Part shown: positions 55,212 to 64,000 of the stretch, piece after piece | How the letters are laid out: the number at the start of each line of letters is the position of its first letter | Numbering within the stretch: position 1 is the stretch's first letter | Source of the DNA: Rhodospirillaceae bacterium | GTDB taxonomy: Bacteria > Pseudomonadota > Alphaproteobacteria > Thalassobaculales > Thalassobaculaceae | Direction of reading: 5' to 3' | Length of the DNA stretch: 64,000 bases | Assembly: GCA_018401495.1 (NCBI GenBank) | Contig: JAGYJX010000015.1 | Span: 186,001-250,000, forward strand | Notes under the pieces: model-generated | What the model was told of the DNA's origin: nothing | Databases searched by the model: none | Seen by the model: the letters and a program-made list of their open reading frames with translations, nothing else | Position numbers and translations under genes: made by a program

Positions 55212-56134
55212 GCGCTGAAGCAATGGACGGACCCGGATACGAAAGGCGCTGCGGCTTCGTGGCGCTGGTCGGGGCGCCGAACGCCGGCAAGTCGACCCTC
55301 ACCAATCATCTGGTCGGCGCCAAGGTGTCGATCGTCACCCACAAGGCCCAGACCACCCGGTCCCGCATCCGCGGCATCGCCATGGTCGGCGACGCCCAGA
55401 TCATCCTGGTGGACACCCCGGGCATCTTCCGGCCGAAGCGCCGGCTGGACCGGGCGATGGTGCACGCCGCCTGGGCGGGCGCGGGCGACGCCGACGTGAT
55501 CGTGCTGGTCGCCGACGCCGCCAGGGGGCGGGTGGACGAGGACACCCGCGGGATCATCGAGGCCCTCAAGGCCAACGGCCAGCGGGCGGTGCTCGCCCTG
55601 AACAAGGTCGACGGCATGAAGCGCGAGCGGCTGCTGCCGATCGCCGCCGAGTTCTCCGAACTGTTCGACTTCGACGCCGTGTTCATGATCTCGGCGCTCA
55701 CCGGCAGCGGTTGCGACGACCTCAAGAAGCTGTTGGCCGAGCGCATGCCGAAGGGCCCGTGGCACTACCCCGAGGACGAACTCTCCGACCTGCCGATGCG
55801 CCTGATGGCGGCCGAGGTGACGCGCGAGCAGGTGTTCCTCAAGCTGCACGACGAGTTGCCCTACGAGGCGACCGTGGAAACCGACATCTGGACCGAGCGC
55901 GACGACGGTTCGGTCCGGATCGACCAGACGATCTACGTCGAGCGCGACAATCAGCGCATGATCGTGCTCGGCAAGGGCGGGCGGAAGATCCGCGAGATGG
56001 GGCAGCTGTCGCGCGAGCAACTCGAGGCGATGCTGGAGCGCCGGGTCCACCTGTTCCTGTTCGTGAAGGTTCGCGAGGACTGGCAGGAAGACCGCGAGCG
56101 CTTCACCACCTGGGGGCTGGAGTGGGACGTCTGA
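55208..56134 (+). CDS. era: GTPase Era
   Basis: 308 residues. G1 ALVGAPNAGKSTLTN, G2 KAQTTRSRIRG, G3 VDTPGIF, G4 LNKVD and the C-terminal KH domain (RMIVLGKGGRKIREMGQLSR) are all present. It binds the 3' end of 16S rRNA during 30S maturation. The start at 55208 overlaps the rnc stop. A longer upstream reading would lie over rnc and is rejected. Confidence 0.97.
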   Translation: MSAEAMDGPGYERRCGFVALVGAPNAGKSTLTNHLVGAKVSIVTHKAQTTRSRIRGIAMVGDAQIILVDTPGIFRPKRRLDRAMVHAAWAGAGDADVIVLVADAARGRVDEDTRGIIEALKANGQRAVLALNKVDGMKRERLLPIAAEFSELFDFDAVFMISALTGSGCDDLKKLLAERMPKGPWHYPEDELSDLPMRLMAAEVTREQVFLKLHDELPYEATVETDIWTERDDGSVRIDQTIYVERDNQRMIVLGKGGRKIREMGQLSREQLEAMLERRVHLFLFVKVREDWQEDRERFTTWGLEWDV

Positions 56135-56177
56135 GCCTCGGCGGCGGAGCCGTCCGGCGGCCGTTGGTGCCTGAGCG

Positions 56178-56939
56178 ATGGTCGACTGGTCGGACGAGGG
56201 GATCGTGCTGGCGGCGCGGCCGCACGGCGAGGGCTCGGCCGTCGCGATCCTGCTGACGCGCGGCCACGGCCGGCACGCCGGCCTGGTCCGGGGCGCCTTC
56301 TCCGGCCGGGCCCGGGGCCTGTATCAACCCGGCAACCGGGTCACGGCGGAATGGCGTGCGCGGCTCGCTGAACATCTCGGGAACTACACCTGCGAACTGG
56401 CGCACGGCCACGCCGCGGCGGTGCTTGACGACCCGCTGAAGCTGGCCGGCCTGACCGCGGCCTGCGCCGTCGCCGAGGCGTCGCTGCCGGAGCGCGAGCC
56501 ACACCCACGGGTGCACGACGGACTGGCGGCGCTGCTCGACGCGATGGCGAACCCGGAACTCGGCGACACCTGGGTCGCCGCCTACGTGGTCTGGGAGGTG
56601 GGCGTCCTGGCAGACCTTGGCTATGGCCTCGATCTGGCGGCCTGCGCCGTGACCGGCAGCCAGGAGGACCTTGCCTATGTCAGTCCGCGCAGCGGCCGCG
56701 CGGTCTCGGTGGCGGCCGGCGAGGCCTATCGCGACCGCCTGCTGCCGCTGCCCCGATTCCTGATCGGACGGGGCGGAGGCGATCCCGACGACCTGTTCCG
56801 GGGGTTGGCGCTGTCCGGCTTCTTCCTGGAGCGCCATGTGTTTGCGACCCATGGCCGCGAGCCGCCGCCGGCGCGCACACGCTTCGTTGAACGGTTCGCC
56901 CGGGACGCTACAATATCCGGTGGAGGTTCGAGCTCATGA
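56178..56939 (+). CDS. recO: DNA repair protein RecO
   Basis: 253 residues. The OB-fold start [20 protein letters not shown] and [20 protein letters not shown] is characteristic, followed by the helical domain ([35 protein letters not shown]) and a C-terminal [11 protein letters not shown]. Only part of the zinc-finger Cys set is visible (AACAVTG), as in many alphaproteobacteria. It loads RecA with RecF/RecR on gapped DNA. The era-recO order is conserved; its stop overlaps the parC ATG. Confidence 0.92.
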   Translation: MVDWSDEGIVLAARPHGEGSAVAILLTRGHGRHAGLVRGAFSGRARGLYQPGNRVTAEWRARLAEHLGNYTCELAHGHAAAVLDDPLKLAGLTAACAVAEASLPEREPHPRVHDGLAALLDAMANPELGDTWVAAYVVWEVGVLADLGYGLDLAACAVTGSQEDLAYVSPRSGRAVSVAAGEAYRDRLLPLPRFLIGRGGGDPDDLFRGLALSGFFLERHVFATHGREPPPARTRFVERFARDATISGGGSSS

Positions 56940-59171
56940 CCACGACATCTACCGAAGATCCGCCGCGGATCCGCGACACTTGGTTGGCCGACGCGCTGAG
57001 TGAGCGATACCTCGCCTACGCGCTGTCGACGATCATGTCGCGGTCGTTGCCGGACGTCCGCGACGGGCTGAAGCCGGTGCACCGCCGGCTGCTGTTCGCC
57101 ATGCGCCAGCTCCGCCTCGATCCGGGATCGGCCTACAAGAAGTCGGCCCGCGTGGTCGGCGACGTCATGGGTAAGTTCCATCCGCACGGCGACGCGGCGA
57201 TCTACGATGCCATGGTCCGGCTGGCGCAGGATTTCGCGGTGCGTTACCCGCTGGTCGACGGCCAGGGCAATTTCGGCAACGTCGACGGCGATAACGCCGC
57301 CGCCATGCGGTACACCGAGGCCCGGCTGACCGAAGTCGCCGGGCTGCTGCTGGACGGGTATCGACGATGACACCGTCGACTTCCGACAGACCTATGACGG
57401 CGAGGGCGAGGAGCCGATCGTCCTGCCGGCGGCGTTCCCGAACCTGCTCGCCAACGGCGCGCAGGGGATCGCGGTCGGCATGGCGACGTCGATACCGCCC
57501 CACAACGTCGAGGAATTGTGCGGCGCGCTCCTTCACCTGATCGACCACCCCGACGCCGGCCACGAGGCGCTGGTGGATCTGGTGCCCGGACCGGACTTTC
57601 CGACCGGCGGGGTGCTGATGGAAACCCGCGAGACTGTTCTTGAGGCCTACCGCACCGGCCGCGGCAGCTTTCGGGTGCGGGCGCGCTGGGAAGTGGAGCC
57701 GCTGAAGAACGGCACCTGGCAGATCGTGGTCACCGAGATCCCCTACCAGGTCCAGAAGTCCCGGCTGGTCGAGCGCATGGCCGAGCTTCTGCAGAACCGC
57801 AAGCTGGCGCTGCTCGACGACATCCGCGACGAATCGGCCGTCGACATCCGGCTGGTCCTCGAGCCGAAGAGCCGCAATGTCGATCCCGACATGCTCATGG
57901 AAAGCCTGTTCCGCCAGACCGACCTGGAAAGCCGTATCTCGCTGAACCTCAACGTCCTCGACAAGGACAACGTGCCGCGGGTCATGAGCCTGCGGGAGGC
58001 GCTGCAGGCGTTCCTGGATCACCGCCACGAGGTCCTGGTCAGGCGCACCCGGCATCGCCTCGGGAAGATCGCGCACCGGCTGGAGGTGTTGGGCGGCTAC
58101 CTGATCGCTTACCTGAACCTCGACGAGATCATCCGCATCATCCGCGAGGAGGACGAGCCGAAGGCCGTCATGATGCGGACCTTCGAGCTGACCGACGTGC
58201 AGGTCGAGGCGATCCTCAACATGCGCCTCAGGGCCTTGCGCCGGCTCGAGGAAATCGAGATCCGCAAGGAGTTCGAGGAGTTGTCCGCCGAGCGCGACGA
58301 CCTGCTGTCGCTGCTCGACGACGAGCGTCGCCGCTGGCGCACGGTCGGCCAGCAGCTCGACGAGGTCCGGCGCGGCTTCGGCAAGGCGACCGAGATCGGG
58401 CGCCGGCGCACCGAGATCGGATCGGCCCCGAGCGCCGTGCTGGTGCCGGCCGAGGCGCTGGTCGAGCGCGAGCCGATCACCGTGATCTGTTCGGAGAAGG
58501 GCTGGATCCGCGCTCTCAAGGGCCATATCGGCGCCGACCAGGAGGTCAAGTACAAGGAGGGAGACGGCGAGCGCTTCCGCCTGCACGCCGAGACCACCGA
58601 CAAGATCCTGGTGTTCGCCACCGACGGCCGATTCTACACGATCGGCGGCGACAAGCTCCCCCCGGGTCGTGGGCACGGTGAGCCGATCCGCCTGATGATC
58701 GACCTGGCCAACGACGAGGACGTGGTCACCATCCGGGTGCACCGACCGGGGGAACGGCTGCTGGTCGCATCGACCGAGGGGCGCGGCTTCGTGGTGGCGT
58801 CCGACGACGTGGTGGCGCAGACCCGCGCCGGCAAGCAGGTTCTGGTGGTGGAGACCGGCGCCAAGGCGCTGGTGTGCGTGCCGGCGGCGGGCGACGCCGT
58901 CGCCGTGGTCGGGACCAACCGCAAGCTGCTGGTGTTCGACCGGGCCGATCTTCCGGAGATGGCGCGCGGCAAGGGCGTGATCCTGCAGAAGTACAAGACC
59001 GGCGGCCAGTTGGCCGACGCCATCGTCTTCAGGATCGAAGACGGTCTGTCGTGGTCTCTGCAGGGCGGTCGCCGTCGCACCGAGCCGGACCTCGAACTCT
59101 GGCGGGGCAAGCGCGCCGGCGCCGGCCGCAACCCCCCGAACGGCTTCCCGCGACCGCCGCGCTTCACCTGA
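56936..59171 (+). CDS. parC: DNA topoisomerase IV subunit A (one apparent frameshift)
   Basis: About 745 residues. The first frame has [40 protein letters not shown] and [10 protein letters not shown] with catalytic Tyr126, then breaks where GGT reads as GGGT (57356-57358) in [13 protein letters not shown]. The second frame holds [20 protein letters not shown] and the beta-pinwheel C-terminus ([34 protein letters not shown]). The linkage after recO is typical of ParC rather than GyrA. Position 87 (E. coli Ser80 equivalent) is Ala, an alphaproteobacterial variant at a quinolone-contact site. Essential gene, hence probably intact. Confidence 0.94.
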
Positions 59172-59198
59172 ACGCCGCACCGGAAGCGAACCCGCGGT

Positions 59199-60208
59199 TC
59201 AGGCGAGCCGCAGGACCTCCTCGACGCGGTCGCCGCCGCCGATTCGTTGGCGTCGGCCGTTTACGTGACGGTAGAAGTCGGCCCGGGAAACGACCCGTCG
59301 GCAGACCGTCCTGTACCGGTCGCGGAACGGGTAGTCGTCGAGCGCGATCTCCTGCGGGTGCAGCGGGCGTCAGACGATTGACGTGGTAGATCGCCCCGAC
59401 GCCGAGGCGGGCCATGGCCGCACCGTAGTAAGCGAGGTTCTCGCGGTGCATGTGCTGGAACGACAGGAAGTTGCAGCAGACGTCGATGGCGTAGGGAATT
59501 TCCGCCAGGCGCCAAGGCGGAACCAGGGTGACGCGCGCGGTGTCGGGAACGCTGTCGCCGTTCCACGCCAGATGGACCTGACCCGGAAACACCCGGGAGA
59601 GATAGCGCGCCGCCAGCAGGAGGTTGAACGGCAGGTCGCAGTAGGTCACCCGCGACCCCGGCGCGAGTTTCAGCACGTCGCGCACGAAACGGCCGTGCCC
59701 GCCGCCGATCTCGAGGACCGACGGCGGGATCGCGCCGAGGACCCTCCGCATCTCTGGGGCTCTGGTGGCCACGGCGAGGGTGTGGCTGCTGACCACGCAG
59801 CGTCCGACCCTCGACAGGAACTTTCATGAGCAGGCCGCCGACCACGTTGTCGGCCGCCAGCAGGAGTTCCCATTCCTCCGGGGGGGTCCGATTCCGATGG
59901 AAGTAATCCATCGCGTTCTTCAGCGACTCCGCCGCGGCCGTGGCGTGGGACCGGCGCTGCTCGGCGGTCGGCAGTGGACGCCTGAGGACAACGCCGTCGA
60001 TCGACGGCGCTTCCCCCAGGTAGTCGCGCAACACCTCGAACCCGATGCCGCCGAACAGATAGTCCGCGAAGCGATCCAGGGTCTCCGGATCGACCGCGTA
60101 CCGCCGCTTCAGGCCGTCCTCGTGGACGGACCGCCAGCCGTCGTCGGCGTGGCGGTCCGCTTCCTCGCACAGGGTCGCGTAGCGGTCGATCAGCCAGGGC
60201 GACTCCAT
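59199..60208 (-). CDS. Putative sugar/SAM-dependent methyltransferase (two apparent frameshifts)
   Basis: About 335 residues when stitched. The N-terminal helical part (MESPWLIDRYATLCEEADRH, LKRRYAVDPETLDRFADYLF) is followed, after a slip near 59793-59801, by the SAM-binding motif VLEIGGGHGRFVRDVLK and VTYCDLPFNLLLAARYL, FQHMHRENLAYYGAA. After a second slip near 59365-59367 come LHPQEIALDDYPFRDRY and the C-terminus GDRVEEVLRLA. The layout matches the putative sugar O-methyltransferase family. No polysaccharide genes are adjacent, so the substrate is open. It converges with parC and is followed upstream by a TRAP operon. Confidence 0.75.
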
Positions 60209-60220
60209 CGGGATGGCGTC

Positions 60221-61801
60221 CTAGCCGAAGACCACCTTCGGGAACCAGGTCGCCAGTTCCGGGAACAACGCCAGCATCCCGAGGGCGCCGATCTGGATCA
60301 GCACGAACGGAATCACGCCCCGATAGATGTGCATGGTCGTCACCTCCGGTGGCGCCACGCCGCGCAGGTAGAACAGCGCGAAGCCGAAGGGTGGTGTCAG
60401 GAACGAGGTCTGGAGGTTCATCGCCATCATGACGCCGAGCCAGACCGGCGACATCTCCGGGTCCAGCAGGAACAGGGCGGGCGCCACGATCGGCACCACC
60501 ACGAACACGATCTCGATGAAGTCCAGGAAGAACCCGAGGACGAACATCACCAGCATGACAACCAGGATGCCGCCCCAGACCCCGCCGGGGAGCGACTTCA
60601 GCAGGTCCTTGACGTACTGGTCGCCGCCCAGGCCCTTGAACACCAGGCTGAACATCGCCGCGCCGATCAGGATCACGAACACCATCGACGAGACCTGCAG
60701 CGTCGTCCGGTTGACCGACGTCAGGATGCCGCTGCGGTAGGTGCGGACCAGGCAGACCACGATGCCCCAGGCGAGCACCGCGCAGGCCACGGCCCCGGCG
60801 ACGATCGCGATCATGTCGCCGGTCGGGATGACGTCGCGGCTGAGACGCAGGTCGAAATTCGAGGCCAGCAGCAGCATGGCCACCAGCGACAGCGCCGACA
60901 GGTAGATCGGCCAGCCGTGACTCTCGTCGAGGCGGATGCCGGCGAGCATCAGCGAGCCGATGGCGCCGACCGCGGCGGCTTCCGTCGGCGTCGCCACGCC
61001 GGCGAGGATCGACCCCAGGACCGCGACGATCAGCACGATCGGCGGCACGAAGGCGTGGAACACGTTCATCCAGAACTTCGGGTCGTCGGAATCGCCCTCG
61101 TCGACGATCGGCGGGGCCGCCGACGGGCGGACGATCGCGACGATCATCACGTAGAGAATGTACATGCCGACCAGGGTCAGGCCGGGGATCAGGGCGCCGG
61201 CGAACAGGTCGCCGACCGACACCGGCTCGGGCGACCAGTTGCCGGCTTCGCGCTGGGCGTCGGTGTAGGCGTTGGAGATCTGGTCGCCCAGGAGCACCAG
61301 CACGATCGACGGCGGAATGATCTGGCCGAGGGTGCCGGAGGCGCAGATCGTGCCGCAGGCGAGTTCGGTGTTGTAGCCGCGCTTGAGCATGGTCGGGAGC
61401 GAGAGCAGGCCCATGGTGACCACGGTCGCGCCGACGATGCCGGTCGACGCGGCGAGCAGGGCGCCGACCACGCAGACCGCGATGCCGAGGCCGCCGCGCA
61501 TCTTGCCGAACAGCTTGCCCATGGTCTCGAGCAGCTCTTCAGCCACCCGCGAGCGTTCGAGCATCACCCCCATGAACACGAACAGCGGCACCGCCAGCAG
61601 CACCTCGTTGGTCATGGTGCCGTAGATCCGCTGCGGCATGAAGAAGAAGAAGGACGTGTCGAAATGCTCGAGCGCCAGCGCCAGCAAGCCGAACAGCAGG
61701 GCGCTGCCGCCCAGCGAGAACGCCACCGGGAAGCCGCACAGCAGCACTCCGCAGGCGCACAGGAACATCACCAGAGAGAGGAGCGCGGCCTCGTTATCCA
61801 T
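60221..61801 (-). CDS. TRAP transporter large permease, long (TakM-like) form
   Basis: About 526 residues, roughly 90 longer than ordinary DctM. Core motifs are LLAVPLFVFMGVMLERSRV, ALLAASTGIVGATVVTMG, IIPPSIVLVLLGDQ, VATPTEAAAVGAIG and FLTPPFGFALFYLRG. The extra segment (about residues 290-380) adds two to three spans (LSALSLVAMLLLASNF, IVAGAVACAVLAWGIV). The ATG at 61801 overlaps the small-subunit stop; GGAG lies 8 nt upstream. The membrane domain of the takP-like system. Confidence 0.92.
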   Translation of the reverse strand: MDNEAALLSLVMFLCACGVLLCGFPVAFSLGGSALLFGLLALALEHFDTSFFFFMPQRIYGTMTNEVLLAVPLFVFMGVMLERSRVAEELLETMGKLFGKMRGGLGIAVCVVGALLAASTGIVGATVVTMGLLSLPTMLKRGYNTELACGTICASGTLGQIIPPSIVLVLLGDQISNAYTDAQREAGNWSPEPVSVGDLFAGALIPGLTLVGMYILYVMIVAIVRPSAAPPIVDEGDSDDPKFWMNVFHAFVPPIVLIVAVLGSILAGVATPTEAAAVGAIGSLMLAGIRLDESHGWPIYLSALSLVAMLLLASNFDLRLSRDVIPTGDMIAIVAGAVACAVLAWGIVVCLVRTYRSGILTSVNRTTLQVSSMVFVILIGAAMFSLVFKGLGGDQYVKDLLKSLPGGVWGGILVVMLVMFVLGFFLDFIEIVFVVVPIVAPALFLLDPEMSPVWLGVMMAMNLQTSFLTPPFGFALFYLRGVAPPEVTTMHIYRGVIPFVLIQIGALGMLALFPELATWFPKVVFG

Positions 61802-62342
61802 GGGGGACACTCCCGTCGTCGTGCTTCACGGTCGGGGTGCCGCCCATGATGGTGATCAGGCTTTTCAGGAACAGCGAGACACCCTGCGCGCCCAGCAGGA
61901 GGCAGAACACCAGGATGACCGATTTGAGCAGGTAGACCGCCGGGATGCCGCTGGTCTCCGGGGACCCTTCGAGGCTGGCCCAGGACTGCTGGACGTAGGG
62001 CAGGGCGGCGATGAAGATCAGATACACGATCGGCAACAGCAGCAGCAGCGATCCCAGCATGTCGACCATCGCCTTCCGGCGGACGCTGGCGTCCCGATAG
62101 AAGATGTCGACCCGGACATGCCCGTCGTGCAGGAGCGTGTAACCGGCCCCCACCATGAACAGGATGCCGTGCATGTAGATGATGGATTCCTGCATCATCA
62201 ACGAACTGATGCCGAAGACGTAGCGCATGATGACGACGGCGAACTGAACCACGACCATCGTGATCGACAGCCAGGCGGTGGCGCGTCCGATCCAGTCGTT
62301 CGACCAGTCCACCGCAGCGGCGACCCTACCGAGTGCGTGCAC
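61794..62342 (-). CDS. TRAP transporter small permease DctQ/TakQ-like
   Basis: 182 residues with four spans: TAWLSITMVVVQFAVVIMRY with the Arg-Tyr end motif, MMQESIIYMHGILFMVGAGY, DMLGSLLLLLPIVYLIFI and YLLKSVILVFCLLLGAQG. HVRVDIFYRDAS is the cytoplasmic loop typical of DctQ. It lies downstream of the receptor gene beyond a hairpin terminator and overlaps the large subunit by 8 nt. Confidence 0.92.
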   Translation of the reverse strand: MHALGRVAAAVDWSNDWIGRATAWLSITMVVVQFAVVIMRYVFGISSLMMQESIIYMHGILFMVGAGYTLLHDGHVRVDIFYRDASVRRKAMVDMLGSLLLLLPIVYLIFIAALPYVQQSWASLEGSPETSGIPAVYLLKSVILVFCLLLGAQGVSLFLKSLITIMGGTPTVKHDDGSVPHG

Positions 62343-62445
62343 CTTTTAATCCCCTGTGTGAAGGACGGCCGGCCTGCCGCGTCGGTGTTCGCCGTCTTGT
62401 CGGGGCCGGGCCTCGCGACGTCTCCCTGGCGTCGCAAAGAACGAA

Positions 62446-62475
62446 GGGATCCCGCGCCCAGTGTCGCGGGATCCC
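62446..62475 (-). terminator. Hairpin terminator between receptor and membrane subunits
   Basis: GGGATCCCGCG and CGCGGGATCCC (62465-62475 and 62446-62456) form an 11-bp stem with an 8-nt loop; on the minus strand TTCGTTCTTT follows. It lies about 36 nt after the receptor stop, so it likely attenuates transcription into the permease genes, as at the TAXI locus. Confidence 0.7.
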
Positions 62476-62511
62476 CCCGTGTCAGTCAGGGCGCCGGGCG
62501 CCCCGCGGCAC

Positions 62512-63607
62512 TCAGCCGTACTTGAAGTCCAGGCGACGCGCGGAGAAGTAGGACTCTTCCGCGAGACGCGACCAGGAGATGGCGTTCTTCCGGTTGGCCA
62601 GGAAGCTCGCGACGACCTCCTTGGTGATGTCGTCGGAGTTGGCGAGTCCGGCAATGACTTCACCGGAGGCAGCGCCGATGGCCTTCAGGACGTCGTCGGA
62701 GAACCGCTTGAGCTGGACGCCGTGCTTGGTCAGCAGGGTGTTGAGGGCATCGCCGTTCTTGGCGTTGAACTCGGCGTGCGCGCGGGAATTCTCGCCCATG
62801 CAGACGCGTCGAGATGATGCCCTTCTGGGTCGGCGTGAAGCTCTCCCAGACGTCGAGGTTGATGCCGAGGGACTGCGCCGGCGCCGGCTCGTGGAAGCCC
62901 GGGTAGTAGTAGAACTTGGCGACCTTGTAGAAGCCGAACGCCAGATCGTTCCACGGGCCGACCCACTCGGTGGCGTCGATCGCGCCGGACTGCAGCGCCG
63001 GGAAGATTTCGCCGCCGGGGAGGTTGACGACCGCGACGCCGAGGCGACGCATCACCTCGCCACCGAGGCCCGGCATCCGCATCTTGAGGCCCTTGAGGTC
63101 CTCGACCGAGTTGATTTCCTTGTTGAACCAACCGCCCATCTGCACGCCGGTGTTGCCGCAGATGAAGCCCTTGATCTTGTCCTTCTGCGCGAGCTTGTCC
63201 CACAGTTCCTGACCGCCGCCCCAGTAGATCCAGGCGTTGAGCTCGTCGGTGGTCATGCCGAACGGGACGGTGCAGAAGAAGTTGTAGGCGACGCTCTTGC
63301 CCTGCCAGTAGTACTCGGCGCCGTGATACATGTCGGCGGTGCCGGCGGCGACCGCGTCGAAGCTCTGGAACGGCGGCACCAATTCTCCGGCTGCGAACAG
63401 CTTCACGGTCAGCTGGCCGTCGGTCAGGGCGGTGATGTTGTCGGCGATGCGCTGGGCAGCCGTCCCGAGACCCGGGAAATTCTTCGGCCAGGTCGTCACC
63501 AGCTTGAGTTCGCGCTTGCCCTGAGCGATCGCCGGCGTGGCGAGCGCGGTCGCCGCGGCCGCGACACCCGCAACGCTAGCCCCGGCAATAAATGAACGAC
63601 GCTTCAT
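62512..63607 (-). CDS. TakP-like TRAP solute receptor (one apparent frameshift)
   Basis: About 365 residues. MKRRSFIAGASVAGV is a twin-arginine-like signal. LFAAGELVPPFQSFDAVAAG, GNTGVQMGGWFNKEINSV, LKGLKMRMPGLGGEVMRRLG, AIDATEWVGPWND and YYYPGFHEPAPAQ track the sequence of TakP, the alpha-keto-acid receptor of Rhodobacter, as I remember it, including the Arg and Trp-Val-Gly ligand region. Monocarboxylic 2-oxo acids or lactate are therefore likely ligands (inference). An extra base near 62804-62810 shifts the last 95 residues (MGENSRAHAEFNAKNG to RRLDFKYG). GGGAG precedes ATG 63607. Confidence 0.9.
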
Positions 63608-63768
63608 GGTTTTCTCCCATCCGTGTTGCTCCGTCCGGCGCATCGCGCGCGGATCGTCCCCCGTTGCCGCACAGGCTCGTGCGACGCGTGGCCCTGAACC
63701 ACGCAGGTCGCGCGGATTATAGAGAAGCGAGGGTGGCGCGCAACAAGCGACCCGGCGGGCGCGGACGC

Positions 63769-64000
63769 TCAGGCCGCGTCCTCGGCAAGTTCCAGCCAGC
63801 CGGAAGGACCCAGGCATTCGACCGGTTGGAACTGGGTCTTGTAGGCCATCTTTCGGCTCCCCCGGACCCAGTAGCCGAGATAGACGTAGGCCAAGCCACG
63901 CTCACTGCTCCGCCGGACCAGGTCGAGAATCATGAATCGCCCGAGCGCCCGCTTGTCCGCGCCCGGCTCGAAGAAACTGTAGACAGCCGAGAGGCCATCG
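63769..64000 (-). CDS. bpt: ATE1/Bpt-type aspartate/glutamate leucyltransferase, 3' end only
   Basis: Only the last 77 codons are in the window. The visible part reads [60 protein letters not shown] and WLELAEDAA, matching the C-terminal half of ATE1-fold aminoacyl-tRNA-protein transferases (GYW and M-x-Y-K blocks). These enzymes add leucine or arginine to N-terminal acidic residues in the N-degron pathway. The start and 5' half lie beyond the right edge. Confidence 0.88.
   Translation of the reverse strand, partial: DGLSAVYSFFEPGADKRALGRFMILDLVRRSSERGLAYVYLGYWVRGSRKMAYKTQFQPVECLGPSGWLELAEDAA

Noticed and set aside
57356..57358. Programmed ribosomal frameshift in parC
   Set aside because: No slippery heptamer or pseudoknot is apparent, and ParC is not known to use recoding; a read error is simpler.
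57165..59180. 671-codon frame antisense to parC
   Set aside because: Shadow of ParC codon usage with no recognisable domain.
59765..61849. 694-codon plus-strand His/Asp/Arg-rich frame across the TRAP permease
   Set aside because: Composition is the typical antisense image of a hydrophobic membrane protein.

Overview
The window looks like chromosomal DNA of a high-GC alphaproteobacterium, probably close to Rhodospirillales. This rests on protein flavour, the slt-dapA-smpB and folK-rpoZ-rsh / lepB-rnc-era-recO-parC housekeeping runs, a bactofilin/M23 pair, an HWE kinase and the density of TRAP and ABC uptake systems. No insertion sequence, prophage, CRISPR array, tRNA or rRNA was seen.

Layout. 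1-0.8 kb: HupE-type metal permease on the minus strand behind a clear cobalamin riboswitch. 0.8-3.5 kb: AMP nucleosidase and three membrane proteins, two of them only 23-24 residues. 3.6-8.3 kb: complete branched-chain amino-acid-type ABC operon (livK-G-F-H-M). 8.5-14.9 kb: a methyltransferase and a Dpp/Opp peptide-type ABC operon. 15-19.2 kb: SDR, thioesterase, a lambda-crystallin-like dehydrogenase, an MFS exporter and a VOC protein. 19.3-25.8 kb: a TAXI-TRAP system and a DctPQM TRAP system. 26.2-28.7 kb: quinone oxidoreductase, HWE kinase and single-domain response regulator. 28.7-33.9 kb: heterotetrameric sarcosine oxidase (soxBDAG). 34-40.3 kb: gamma-glutamyltranspeptidase, an unknown protein, M23 peptidase plus bactofilin, a PLP dehydratase and a hydrolase. 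40.3-63.6 kb: housekeeping backbone (slt, dapA, smpB, udg, NYN, folK, rpoZ, rsh, lepB, rnc, era, recO, parC), a second methyltransferase and a TakP-like TRAP system. The right edge holds the 3' end of an ATE1/Bpt-type aminoacyl-transferase.

The most interesting accessory locus is 44.4-48.6 kb, a tight five-gene minus-strand operon between smpB and udg. It encodes a radical SAM/SPASM protein, a 120-residue candidate precursor peptide with one Gly-Cys-Gly motif, an unrecognised 309-residue protein, an astacin metallopeptidase with an apparent aspartate switch and no signal peptide, and a small beta-rich protein. I read it as a candidate RiPP pathway with an unusual protease.

The metabolic theme is scavenging of small organic nitrogen and carbon compounds: five solute-uptake systems, sarcosine oxidation, and CoA-linked or sugar-acid dehydrogenation. 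A technical warning applies throughout. About 25 apparent single-base slips break 17 genes, including dapA and parC. Most read as one extra G or C, so they are best treated as sequencing or assembly errors. For those genes the coordinates given span the whole gene across the slips.
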